A stretch of DNA of 64,000 nt from positions 25,394,655 through 25,458,654 of the forward strand of contig CM022949.1 of NCBI GenBank assembly GCA_012931725.1. The letters are read 5' to 3'. The position numbers and the translations under genes were made by a program. The notes beneath the pieces are model-generated. The model was given only the letters and a program-made list of their open reading frames with translations, was not told where the DNA came from and ran no database searches. Source of the DNA: Litsea cubeba (lineage: Eukaryota; Streptophyta; Magnoliopsida; Laurales; Lauraceae). This document shows, in pieces, positions 11,790 through 22,879 of this stretch. Each line of letters opens with the position of its first letter. Position 1 is the first letter of the stretch.

Positions 11790-12171
11790 AGAGCAAGGCT
11801 CCCTTAAGCTCAAGCTTAGGATAAGGTAAGCTCAAGTATGTAGTGGGGCCCACTTAGGGACTCACATGGGGATGGGGTGGTGGGGATTTCAAGGACTTCC
11901 TAGGATCTTCCTCCTTGCAAAAAAATCAGCCACAATTGTAATTTCTATCATCTCCATATGGGCCCAAGAGTTTAATGGTCAACAATCCATTCGAATTGAT
12001 ATATAGTCAATCCAATGGTCCAGTAAATTCGGATCTTACCAAAAGTTGGTGAACATGTGCAATTTAAAGGGGTCATGTGTTTGGTCCATTTGGATGGACC
12101 AAAGGTGGGCCCCACAAGTACGAGCTTATGAAATTTTCTCCCTAAGCTCAAGCTTGGGGGAGCCTTGCTCT
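11790..12171. mobile_element. MITE with AGAGCAAGGCTCCC inverted ends
   Basis: The left end GAGCAAGGCTCCC...AAGCTCAAGCTTAGG is mirrored on the right by AAGCTTGGGGGAGCCTTGCTC. Flanking ACTATAAA and AGTATAAA (7 of 8 identical) suggest an 8-bp target duplication and hence a hAT-type origin. GTGGGGCCCAC-type sequence is mirrored further in. No coding capacity. Confidence 0.72.
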
Positions 12172-13988
12172 AGTATAAATGACCCAATCAAACCCATATA
12201 GTTGGACAAATATAATTCCACGTGCAAAAAAAAAAAAGAAAAAGATATGACCCTTTTTTGCCCATGCTAAGCTTGGGACTTAGTTAATAACAATAAATAA
12301 TTCAATTGACAGAGCCAAAGAAGTATCATTAAATAACTATCATGTCTACCAAGTGGGAATGCAAAAACTAAAAAAAAATAAAAAAATCAATGAGATTAAG
12401 TCATCCTTAATTATTCAAGGAATTACATGTGGGCCATTAACTCAGCCACTAAAATATTTATATGACATTATTATAAAAATCGCACATGAAGTGGGCTTCT
12501 TGTTCTTCTTCTTTTAAAAAAGAAAATTAAAAATAAACCCACAAGGAGTGGGCATTTTGTTTGAAAAGAAAGCTCGAATTTCTACTTGGAGTCATGACCC
12601 AATCATATGATGGCTACATTCTATTTTGCAATGAAAATTGGTAAAATACAATCCTAATTCCCTAGGCTATAGAGGTCTTGGATTTTGGTGGAACTCGATT
12701 CCCCTCCTATTTTATATGATTTTTTTTATCGACGATAGTGTTATAATCGCGCATTAAACTGATCCGGATGGACCTCTATTCCAAGTCACAACCCGGTCCA
12801 ACACCGGACCCGGCCGAAAAGCCCAAAAAAAACAAGTCCATTAATGTCTTCTTCAGTTCTTCTTCTACTTGTATAATGCATTAAAGATGAACCACAAATA
12901 GAATTCTATAAAAGCGAAAAAAATTTAATTACACCAAAAATCCACGAAAAGAAGAAATTTTAACTTTCACAACGAAGAACATTGCCTATGCCCAAAAAGA
13001 TCAACCAAGAATCAACTTCTGTGAATGACAGGCCTGTGACCAACACAGTCCATAAAAGAAAAAAATATATATATTCCATTATAAAAGTATTATTTATGTT
13101 TATATATCAAATAAAAATGTAAACAAAAATATTAAAATATGGATAAAAAAAGATAAATGAAGCAATATAAGGGAAGGAGTAAGGGAAAGATAAATAGTTG
13201 GATTGATTAGGTGGGCCCATAATGATATAGTGCTCTAGCCCAAGCTATTATATATAATATAATAATTGTACTCACGTCTATATGCCTAATTTAATAATTG
13301 AGTACGGTCAATGGTCAAATGTGTGGGGGTGTGTTATGCTTTTCAGTTTTTTTTTCTTAATTTCTTTTAACCATCAACCTTAATTATGCTTAATTAAGGA
13401 TTAATCATGTATGATATAGGGTTGGCTCTTTTTGTTGGTTTAATAATTTATGGGGTTTTTTTCACATTTGATTTGTGGGACACATCTATTAAACCCAAAT
13501 AAATCAAATAAAAAACTGTATACTTCTATCTCATTTCAATTGAAGAAAATATATTAATCACTAAAAGTATGTATCTATTAAATCCAAACCACTAAAGATA
13601 ATTCATGAGATAAATTATATTGATGATTTAATAGAAATAAGGACCCAATAATGGGTTGATTGGGTTCTATCATGGATCAATCATATTAACAGTCTTTTAC
13701 TATCGGCTAGATGGAAGTCACATATAATATGGCATAGGATTCAGTATATGTAAATTAAATTCAGTTTTAGTAAATAACCAATTCAACAATGCCATATAAT
13801 TTCATGGAAGAGGGGTGGGTTCACAAGATGGAAGCGCCTATCATCACAAAGTGGGTTCAATCCTCACCAACTGAAAGAAAATTAATTAATTGGAGAGATG
13901 GGCGTTGCATGTTGGGGAGGAGAAGGGATGTGTGCGTAGAGGGAGAGATTGAGAGATTTTAGATAAAGAATGAGAGATTTTAGTGGTT

Positions 13989-14027
13989 GGATAGGGATAG
14001 GGATAGGGATAGGGATAGGGATAGGGA
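13989..14027. repeat. GGATAG hexamer microsatellite
   Basis: About 6.5 exact copies of GGATAG. It differs from the plant telomere unit TTTAGGG and is too short to be telomeric. Confidence 0.9.
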
Positions 14028-14580
14028 TTTAAAGGGAAATAACAGAAGAAAACTCCTCCCACGAACTCACCTATTGTCTTTTATTATATAATGATAATTG
14101 TTTACACGTTCACATGTGTAGACATGCTAATGTGTTTCACATGTGTAATATTTGCACATGTAGCATTTATAGATTTAAATCTCATTTTTCTATCACATGT
14201 AAAAGCAACTAATCCCCTGAAACACTTACAACAACTATTTGAGTTAGTTTTAAATAAACTAACATGCAAGTAGATGCATAGTTAAATGGTGTTGGCACCT
14301 TTGTATCACTAAAATACCAAGATCGATATGTGGGTCTTCAAACTTAAATTATCATTTCTAACTAAGAGTTCAACATAGCAAAATAAAGAAAAAGAAGTAT
14401 TGACCATGCGACTGCCTTTAGACATGACATTTGCATCAAAACATTAAAGTTTAATATTTTTCGCAAGTTATTCATACAACAATAATGAATATCACACAAC
14501 CCTAATCCTAAAATATCGGACGAATAGGTATATAGAAAATGCTAAATTTTCAACCGTTGAGGGGCGAATATCACGTCTGT

Positions 14581-14606
14581 CATATATATATATATATATA
14601 TATATA
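14581..14606. repeat. AT dinucleotide microsatellite
   Basis: A run of about 12 AT units lies about 290 bp upstream of the PSB33-like start codon. Confidence 0.9.
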
Positions 14607-14712
14607 CGGAAAAAAACACTCTATTTTCATAAATCCTACGCATACTTTCATGTGGGTCCCAATAACACAATATACATAACATCTCTCCGTAGGTCCCAGC
14701 GGATCCGAAACC

Positions 14713-14719
14713 TATAAAT
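14713..14719 (+). promoter_or_regulatory. candidate TATA box of the PSB33-like gene
   Basis: TATAAAT lies about 180 bp upstream of the ATG at 14897, leaving room for a leader of about 150 bp. It is the only good TATA match close upstream apart from the AT microsatellite. Confidence 0.5.
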
Positions 14720-14896
14720 TCTTCCAGCATTGTTGCCCTTCTGAGAAGTGAGAACCATACTTTCTCTTTCAACATTATCCAAATCATGTGGCCATGAAAT
14801 CCCTTCTCTTCTCTAACACCTCTTTCTCTCTCCTAATGTTAGGGTTTTTTTTTTTTTTTTTTTCCTTTTCATGTTCCATCATCTCCCAAAGTCTCC

Positions 14897-17650
14897 ATGG
14901 CCATTTCCTCCAAATTCTCCACTGCAATCCTCTCCACCTCCCCTCATCCTTGTTGCAGAAAATCTCTTCCTCTCCGCCAACGCCTCCCTGCTCAGAAATC
15001 CCCCTCACTTCCTTCCCAAAACATCAATGTGCAGATTGCAAGACCCATCGGAAACATAGTCTGTAAGGCGACAGAGGTATCTGTCGCAGAAGAATCCCCA
15101 GCTTCCGGCGACGGGAGGAACTGGGTCCCGGTGGTACCACTGGCCGCTCTTCCAAGGGGGGAGCGGCGCGTGATTATTCAGGATGGGGAGACTATTCTTC
15201 TGCTGTGGTATAAAGATGCGGTTTTTGCGATTGAGAACCGGTCGCCCGCAGAAGGAGCTTATAGTGAAGGGCTGCTCAATGCCAAGCTGACACAGGTTTG
15301 AGATCAAGCTTTTTCTTAGCTTTGGTAGAATAGTAGTGTGCATTTTGTTAATTATTGAGTTAACAAAGAATAAGAAGATTGGGTGTTTTTATAGAAAGAT
15401 GGTTAGTGCAGGTAATTCACTTTCTCTAGTAGAATGTATTACTTTGATGGTTATTGGATTTATTTACTTGAATTTAGAGTACTGGTTGCGAAAAAATGTG
15501 GGATGATTAACTCTTGTTAAACCTACTGTTGTATCTGGCAAATTGTACTTTACATAAGATTCAATTGCAAAATGTTTGAAAGGCTTCCATTTTGGTGTTC
15601 CAGCTATTGACAACAGGTGGGATGAAATTTTCCATAAAAATGGTTGTTGTGGCTCTTGCCACTCACTATGATTAGGGGTGGGGGGAAGGGAAATCATAAA
15701 GGCAGATTGTGAACCTGAAGCTTTGGGAAAATGGGGTGGAAATGGAACAAAATTATGTTGGAATGCAAGTTGTTCTTGTTTATATTGCCATTTTTTTTTA
15801 TATATAACAGTAAAATTATTAATAAGAGGGAAAACCCAAAAGAATAAAGTACAGGAGGAAACTCAAAACAAACTATATATCAAAGGATAAAGAAGGATGA
15901 AGCACTCCTTCCTTAGCGAGGATATCAGCCAAACCATTTGCCTTACATAACACGTGAAAAAGGACAGCATCCAAGTGACTCATGATATCTTGCCATTGAT
16001 CTTCCATTTTTAGTTACTGGTATTTTCTTCTCTACCTTTCAATAAGTATTATTGCCGCAAACACAACATGGAATCTTAATGTGGTGGTACATCCTAATGG
16101 GACATTACCTTCTACTTAGTTTTTACTTTTATCATTTTCTCTTCTTGTTGCATACCCTGATTGATTATGTACAAATAGCTTGAATAGTAGATTATGTCCC
16201 TGTTCTAGTGCAGGGCAAGACCAAGAAACCACCTGATCTCTTACTTTTCTAACAGTCTTGAGGGTATTCTTGAAGCTCACTTGAACATGAATGACTCCTT
16301 TTATTCCTTTATCAGTCACAAAGAGCCCACATGCCCAACGTCAATTTGCGTTTCCCTTTTTGTAGTCAACAAATGGTCTCGACTTTCTTCTTGATAAATC
16401 ACTTAATGCCATTTTGTTAGTGGAACAGATTTCTTTAAGTATATCCGATGGATGGCTCACATCTTTTGACTATGAACTGCCAACAGTAAACTTGGAGGAG
16501 AAGATTAAAACTGAGGTAGTTTCACAGTAAAATTTGATGGTCCTCTTATGGAGATAGATCCATTGGGATGAGATTTTGTACTCCTTTGATCAATATTTTA
16601 TTTACTTAGTTGATGAAGAAGCTTACAACAAATTATATAAAATGACCATTAACAAAAATGATATACAGGTATCAAAAAAACAAAAATTATATAAAATGTT
16701 GGCCTTTGTATTTGATCTCATCATTTTTCAGTAGGTCTTAGATGCATTCATACATTTAAAGCTCATAATCCTCTTAAACCGAAGTGTTATGATGATAAGG
16801 CTTGATTCAGACCTCTTATAAATCCATCCATGGAAATCTTTTCAGCTGATGACTTTCTTATTTGAAATATGAATGATTGGTTGGATAAAAAATGGGGCAC
16901 TTTTGTGCAGGATGGTTGTATAGTTTGCCCCACCACAGATAGCACATTTGATCTTAGAACTGGTGAAATCAAGGAGTGGTACCCAAATAACCCTGTCTTG
17001 AGAGTCCTCACACCTGCTTTGCGGACACTTTTTGTTTATCCTGTGAAAACTGATCCAGAAAACATTTACATCAGTATGGGTGGAAGTCTCAAGTCTGGAG
17101 TTTCTGCCGAGATTGTCTTCAGCGGAAAAGCTCAGCCTGGTATGACTGCATCTGATGTCAATGTGGATGAGGTATGTGCTTCTTTTCTTAGTCTTTTTCC
17201 TTTTATCTTTGCCATGTACTATGTAGCCACTTACAGAAATGGCGTTATTTTGTTGGCAAACAATAGCACGTGTTGTTCATTTCTTGAGATCTAGGAAAAA
17301 AATAAAATTAAAAATAACATATGAGATGGCTACAGTTCTTTTGGTAATGTATCTTATATTTTCAGATGGGTTTGTATTCAACTTGAAATTAATTGTTCAG
17401 TGTTTTAATGAATCATTCTTAGTTTGTTGCTGATTTGTTACTGTGATGAATTTAGGTGAGAATGGTAGTTGATGAGGATCAAGGGGGATTTGGTTTCACA
17501 GGAAAGAATGAATTGATTAATGGGAAGGCAGCAATAATTGGCTTCCTATTGCTGTTAGATTTTGAGCTCTTAACTGGTAAAGGTCTTCTTCGGGGAACAG
17601 GCTTTTTGGACTTTCTTTATGCAGCTTCAAGGGCTTTTGATTCCTCCTAG
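14897..17650 (+). CDS. PSB33: PSB33/LIL8-type Rieske-like thylakoid protein
   Basis: Three exons: 14897-15295, 16911-17171, 17456-17650, all joined in phase 0 at GT-AG introns, giving 284 aa, close to the roughly 287 aa of Arabidopsis PSB33. The first about 55 residues are Ser/Pro/Arg-rich, as in a plastid transit peptide. A Rieske-like fold follows (about 75-170), then the diagnostic C-terminus VRMVVDEDQGGFGFTGKNE, a hydrophobic segment AAIIGFLLLLDFELLTGKG and FLDFLYA. PSB33 is a green-lineage thylakoid protein that helps maintain photosystem II-LHCII organisation in changing light. The Rieske metal ligands are degenerate: the first box reads NRSPAEG and the second CIVCPTTDS, without the usual histidines, so no 2Fe-2S cluster is expected, in line with the family. 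The ATG at 14897 begins the MAISS leader; an upstream ATG at 14788 is in another frame. Intron 1 holds a LINE remnant. Confidence 0.9.
15885..16012 (-). mobile_element. LINE RNase H-domain remnant in PSB33 intron 1
   Basis: Reading the minus strand, one frame gives HVLCKANGLADILAKEGVLH with DQWQDIM upstream. This matches the C-terminal motif (ANxLADxLAKxG) of the RNase H domain in plant L1-type LINEs. The remainder of the retroelement is not recognisable on either side, so this is an old truncated copy. It lies antisense to the host gene. Confidence 0.7.
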
Positions 17651-20600
17651 AAACCCTCCTTCTTTTCTTCCTTCTATTGAGAAAGTGAGAAGATCGTCAA
17701 GAGCTTTAAAAAGGTAAATCTCTTTTGTACAGTGCTTGCTTTAATATGCATGCCTAAAACTAGTGTCGGCCCCAAGTTTTGTAGGCACCATTTATGTTCT
17801 TTATAATGGGCCTGTCAATGATCAATCATTGTCACAGACCAAGCAAATCCACTTGATTCTAGCTTGTGAGCTACTTGTCTACACCCTGTGCAAACTAGTG
17901 AGTAGGCCTTCTCCCAATGTTAGTGTTCTTTTTGGACACAGGTTTGAGGTTCAAGCCCCGCTTTTCCAATTTTCAATTTTGGTGGTCATTCATGATAAAT
18001 ATTGCCAATAATATGGAAAATTTATCATAAATACTGTGATAATATCACGATAAGAAAAAAGGGGATAAATTGTATTTTTTGAGGCTTCGAGGGCTGTGCC
18101 CTCTCTCTCCAACTTATGCCTATGACTTCTTATAAGCTACACACATCAGCCCTTCCCAGTAGCTGCTGCCGCTGGAATCTGGATCCTTGGAGGCTTTAAC
18201 GTAGAGAATTCCTGAGTTAAAAGGAGTGGAACTCCACAGTGCAGATGCATCATGATCTTCTTCTCTTTTTTCCTCCCTCACCACAACCAAAAAATTGTAT
18301 TTTTAATAAGATATTTTCAAGAAAATCTCGTGATTTTATTGTGATAAATTCAAAACTATTGGCAATGTTTGCAATATGGATTGCAGCATATAGTTCCCAC
18401 CGAAACCTTTTTTTGTTATAACTTGGATATCAAAGCATGCCTTCCATATGAAGCCAGCGTCTGTTTGGGTGAGAAAAGCTAGAAAATCCACTTGTTTTCT
18501 CCATTTACTATAGACCTCTAAAGGAATGTGTTGGAACCTCAATTTAATAGGTGATCAAATGATGATTCTTTGATCTTATGAAGGATGTTGAAATGGAATT
18601 GCAGGCAGGTAAAATAAAGACTCAATTCATTTTCTGCGTCTCATAATTTTGCTACCCTGCCAAATATAGTTGCATGGTTGCAATTGACAAATGATAATCA
18701 ATTTAATCTTAATTGTTATTTGTTAGTTCTAAATTCTAATAGCATGTGAAGCCAGATATATAAGATGACTTCCAAATGAAACTTTTGAAATCTCTTGTGG
18801 TAATTGCCTGTTCTTCTTTTCAGCAGAATCATATCTTGTGGATGGTGGAAAGCCGAATATCTCACTTCACTACCCAAGATGTGGAAACACTTGTATTCAT
18901 TGATGCATAATAGGAACATGGAGTTAGCTTTTAATTATAAATAAAAAAAGACTGTACACTATCCTCAATCTTGTGTCGAAATCTTCATTCATTATAACCA
19001 TCTAAGGAATGCCTAGTTCTCATCCATAAAAAGAGTATATTATTTTCCCTTCACATTCAATCTTCTCCTGCAGGCAAACTATTGATAAATGTGATGTGTT
19101 CAGTTTGGTATTCAAGCACAAGACTGTTGCTTGTTTTTCTTTGCCAAAATCTTGGCGTTTTTGTAAGAACAATAGGTCCACAGTTGACTGCTGTAACCAC
19201 TTATTTATGCTTTGGTTTGAAGCCTTGGTTGGAATGTACAAATCACCATTAGAGTTGGTTTGCATACGAATTCCGGCATTTAGAATCCAATATAACATTT
19301 GGAATTGTGTGTTATGTGTGTGCATATTTTTGTCTGATTAATTGTTTATTGCTGCTGGTGTTATTCTCTTGTCATCATCACCATTGGATTTGGAGTTTTT
19401 TTTTTTGTTGTCCCAAACACTTTAATGTTCTCTTTGGGGTTTTTTCTTTTCAACTCTTTTGGCTAAAGAATGGAAGGGAAAAGGAAAATTCTACCCAACC
19501 ATTGTCTCAAGTCTTCCTCGTCTCAGAGGATCAACGGAAATTTTCAACCCTGGAAAATCCCATATAAGTGTTCTGAAAAAAACAGGAATAGCAGAACAAA
19601 AAATTAGGAACAGGAATTCCTAATTTCAGTCAAATCCATTGATTTCATGTTAGTTGGCCAAACTAAATTAATTTTTAAGTGGCGAAACTAGGAGCACCCT
19701 GATAGATGGTTTGTACTAAAGAAGTCTGCAACGTGTTTTTCTTCTTCTTCTTTTTTGTTTTTCTTGTAGTCAGATTTTAATATGAGTGATTTGGTTACAT
19801 TAAGGCTTTAAGCAATGGATTGGGCACAAGAAAAGATAAAAAGGAATAAAAAAATTATGCCGTGTGATTTGGGAACATTTATCCAATGGATTTTGAACAA
19901 ATGAAGAAGAAAACCAATACTTGCCATGGATTTGGGTAGATTGATGCAATGGATTTGGCACAAAGAAATCCCTCTTTTAAGTTTTCCGCCAAGGAATTAT
20001 TGCATATTGATGTTAAAGTGAGGTCAAGCACCACCTAACTCAATCCTTGAGTCTTCACGTGGGACCATGATTTGCCTTTTTAACCTGTTGTAACTGATGG
20101 GGTCTCTCTTTGTTAGACAAGGCCCCTAAAACTACCCAAGTTGGAATAGCCTGAACATCTCTAAACCCTAAACCTTCAATGTGGACTGGATCATGGGTTT
20201 AGAAAATTTCAGTTATGGTCATTTGTTACATGTAACATGCCTCGTAAAATCAATGGTTAGGACTTTATGATCATGATGTCATGCGAGTGACAATTAAACT
20301 GCCTTGAAAGATAGGAGGCGCTTGGTTGCATGGGGTCACCGGCATTACTTTATGATAGTTCCATTCTAATCTTTAATAAACAAGTTTGGCTTGTGTAGAG
20401 ATTGACTATTTTTGTTGAGACCCAATAATGGATTGAGACCTCATATTCATGGATCGCGTGTAAACCTTGTTGAACACAATAGAAGTCGTATTAGTATACC
20501 ACCGTTTGACTGCAGATGAAGAGAAAGTAAACATAAAAGCATGTTTAAGGCTCTAAGTTGGGCCTATTTAGCTATTGAGGCCATTATATATCCCACATGT

Positions 20601-21202
20601 TTGGGCTGGCCCATTCACATTTTTTTTATTGGGTAGAAGGCCCATTCACACTTGGCATATTTAATTATTAGTGCTAGCATCAGGCCTGTATGCTTGGCCC
20701 AGCCTACTTGTTAAGGGTATGTTTATGCATTTGCACCTTGTTTATAGGCATACAAGTATTTGATGGTGACAGCAATAGAGACATTGACATTACTATATCA
20801 GACGAAGTGAATTTCTCTGTTTTCTGTGTAAAATAGATCATCCTTCATTCTTATCGGGTTCTCCCGCCGGGTCAGTCGGTAATACACAGACATCAAATGG
20901 GTCAGGCTGGATTGTAATGACCCATTTGATTCCAAGCAACCATAGTAAATAGAGCCCAAAGGCCCTACCCTACCACCCAACCTCACCCATGAAGAGCCAT
21001 ATTGCCAACTGCAAGTGAATATAAAAGCATTAGGCCAAGTATTCACAAATTCCCATTTCCCATATCCAGTATTGACTCAGCAACTCGACTCACCTAACTT
21101 GGTGATCGACATAGTCAACTAACTCATCCTGACACAGGCCGAGTTGAAAAACGACTTTTCAAAAACTACATGTTTCCATCCACAAAAACATTCAACGGTC
21201 GG
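17651..21202. other. intergenic, no gene recognised
   Basis: About 3.5 kb between the PSB33-like and ERF genes. No coding motifs were found. Near 17935 a sequence resembling a tRNA-type B box (GGTTCAAGCCC) may mark an old SINE. Around 19800-19980 there are loosely repeated ATGGATTTGG phrases. Around 20860-20930 there are GGGTCA-rich sequences resembling decayed hAT ends. Confidence 0.5.
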
Positions 21203-21321
21203 CACATCCCAAATCATAAAGAACTGCTACCATGTCCACACAATTCCATTATTTCATTCACCACATCCCAAATCATAAAAGAACTGCTACCATGTCCACA
21301 CAACTCCATTATTTCATTCAC
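21203..21321. repeat. two-copy tandem repeat, 59-bp unit, upstream of the ERF gene
   Basis: CACATCCCAAATCATAAA followed by GAACTGCTACCATGTCCACA occurs twice (21203 and 21262), almost identical, about 210-330 bp upstream of the ERF start. The near identity points to a recent duplication in the promoter region. Confidence 0.9.
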
Positions 21322-21424
21322 CATGACCCAGAAAAGTTTTAACACTTCTAACCCGACACCCCACGATCTTACTTTGTTGACTAATTGAATATTCAAATTG
21401 TTTGACACTCGATATCATCTGCAG

Positions 21425-21430
21425 TTGACC
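21425..21430 (+). promoter_or_regulatory. W-box-like TTGACC in the ERF promoter
   Basis: TTGACC matches the WRKY-binding core, 22 bp upstream of the TATA box and about 105 bp upstream of the ATG. A second core in reverse (GTCAA) lies near 21115. Binding is inferred from the motif only. Confidence 0.4.
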
Positions 21431-21446
21431 TTTGCCATTCTCAAAC

Positions 21447-21454
21447 TATATAAA
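21447..21454 (+). promoter_or_regulatory. TATA box of the ERF gene
   Basis: TATATAAA is placed 83 bp upstream of the ATG at 21530, predicting a short leader of about 50 bp. Confidence 0.65.
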
Positions 21455-21529
21455 ACTCTCTTCAGCAGCTCTGCAATCCACAATACATTAAAACAAGAAA
21501 ATTCCAACTACTTGCCGGAACTTGACTAG

Positions 21530-21988
21530 ATGAAACCAACTAAAGAAGGGATCAAGGACGACGAGAAGAAGTACAAAGGCGTTCGACGTCGGAGATGGGG
21601 GAAATGGGTGTCGGAAATTCGAATTCCACGCACTCAAACCCGCCTCTGGCTGGGATCTTACACCACCCCAGAGGCTGCAGCCGTGGCACACGACACCGCC
21701 GTCTTCTGTTTGCGGGGGCCGTCGTCCACTCAGGGGCTGAATTTTCCTATGTATGTTCCAACGTGCCTTCAGACAGACATGTCACCTGGATCCATACAAG
21801 CAGCAGCCTCGCACACTGGCATGGCTGTTGATGCCAAACTAATTGCTAGATTGGCAGAAGACAATGAAAAGCTGAAAAGAGTAGAGAATTCTGTATGGGG
21901 AGATGGAGATGTAAAGGTTCATGAGGAAAATGATGTGTGTGTAGAAGCCTTCAGTATTTCCATAGATGATATGGAAATATATATGTAG
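21530..21988 (+). CDS. AP2/ERF transcription factor, ERF group II-like
   Basis: Single exon, 152 aa, with one AP2/ERF domain at about residues 15-73. It opens YKGVRRRRWGKWVSEIR, continues TRLWLGSYTTPEAAAVAHD and closes with LRGPSSTQGLNFP. The KWVSEIR and RLWLGSY wording resembles Arabidopsis ERF015-ERF018, nuclear regulators of stress and jasmonate responses, rather than DREB1 or ERF1 types. Position 14 of the domain is Val and position 19 is Ile instead of the DREB Glu. The domain is followed by a short charged helix (LIARLAEDNEKLKR) and an acidic tail ending SIDDMEIYM; no clear EAR motif is present. The gene is small, as is usual for this group. The TATA box and W-box-like site upstream suit a stress-inducible promoter, which is inference. 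It is convergent with the HSD-like gene downstream. Confidence 0.87.
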   Translation: MKPTKEGIKDDEKKYKGVRRRRWGKWVSEIRIPRTQTRLWLGSYTTPEAAAVAHDTAVFCLRGPSSTQGLNFPMYVPTCLQTDMSPGSIQAAASHTGMAVDAKLIARLAEDNEKLKRVENSVWGDGDVKVHEENDVCVEAFSISIDDMEIYM

Positions 21989-22792
21989 TCCGTCAGATGT
22001 CAACAAATAACTGACAAATGTTTCCTTTATCTCAAATTTATGTTGGAGAGAAGGTTCCGAAGTGGTTCTGTTTGGGTCGAGTCTAATATAAGTTTATGGA
22101 TTTTGACCTGAACCGGGTTCAGGGGTTCGAGCAGGTTTGGTCTCTGGCTGCCACCAAACCTCTCCACTCTGTTTATGACATATTTACATGTTTGGTAATG
22201 AAATATTAAACAAGCAGTCTAGTTATGAGGTTGGTATTAGATGTTTGAGACTCTGGGAATCCAAGTTTGCAAGTATGAAACTGTTTGGTGTAGGATGTAT
22301 ATATAATTTTTTTTTATATTAAAAAAAAAAAAAAAGGAGAAGGATAACCATTACCAGCCCCACCCTGCCACTACTGTCACGGGGCGGTTTGGTTTGATAC
22401 ATCATACACCCCTCATGGGTCAGGTCGGGTATGGGACAGGACAGGTATGACTTGGGGCCGGTTGGGTTTACCCTACCCCACACCAAACCCCAACCAAGAG
22501 ACATTCCTAGTTCCTTCAACAAAAAGTGTTTCCTAGGTAGGCAAAAGCAGTGATGATAAGAAGATAAGGAGTAATCACTAATCACAAAGCAACAAATGGA
22601 ATCAGATGGTTAGAACTTAGAAACATCTGATCAGAACAATTAGTCATTTGGATGATAAAGATTTTTTTTTTTTCATACAAATCAGAAAGAAGAAAGTGCA
22701 AACAACCTTTATTCTGCTATTCTCCCTTATTCAAACAAATCCAACAAAATGTATTATCACACAGAAATGGTCCAAGCTGATTTTTATTATGC
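21989..22792. other. convergent intergenic region between the ERF and HSD-like genes
   Basis: Contains the 3' parts of both transcripts. T-rich and A-rich runs lie near 22308-22336. The stretch 22370-22500 is rich in GGGTCAGGT-like motifs and may be a decayed hAT relic, but termini were not found. Confidence 0.45.
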
Positions 22793-22798
22793 ATACAC
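22793..22798 (-). terminator. candidate polyadenylation signal of the HSD-like gene
   Basis: AATAAA on the minus strand (TTTATT on plus) lies about 85 bp beyond the stop codon at 22880. Plant signals are loose, so this is tentative. Confidence 0.4.
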
Positions 22799-22879
22799 CA
22801 CAGCACAGGAATTAGTCTACTTCTACTCTAGATTTCATACAGATGTAAGAGAACATGGTCTATTCCTAGTTTGGTCTTT

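Larger units (their letters stand above)
12180..14712. other. intergenic AT-rich DNA
   Basis: No gene recognised. It contains a GGATAG hexamer array (13989-14027), a cluster of ACATGTG motifs at about 14097-14170 and an AT dinucleotide run (14581-14606). Confidence 0.55.

Noticed and set aside
13989..14027. GGATAG repeats as telomere-like sequence
   Set aside because: The unit is not TTTAGGG or a known variant and the array is only about 40 bp.
14097..14170. ACATGTG cluster as a MITE
   Set aside because: Motifs recur but no inverted ends or target duplication were found.
14788..15066. Open frame starting MAMKSLLF upstream of PSB33
   Set aside because: It overlaps the PSB33 leader and first exon in another frame, with a poly-Phe stretch from a T-run.
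17935..17960. tRNA gene
   Set aside because: Only a B-box-like GGTTCAAGCCC is present; no cloverleaf can be drawn.
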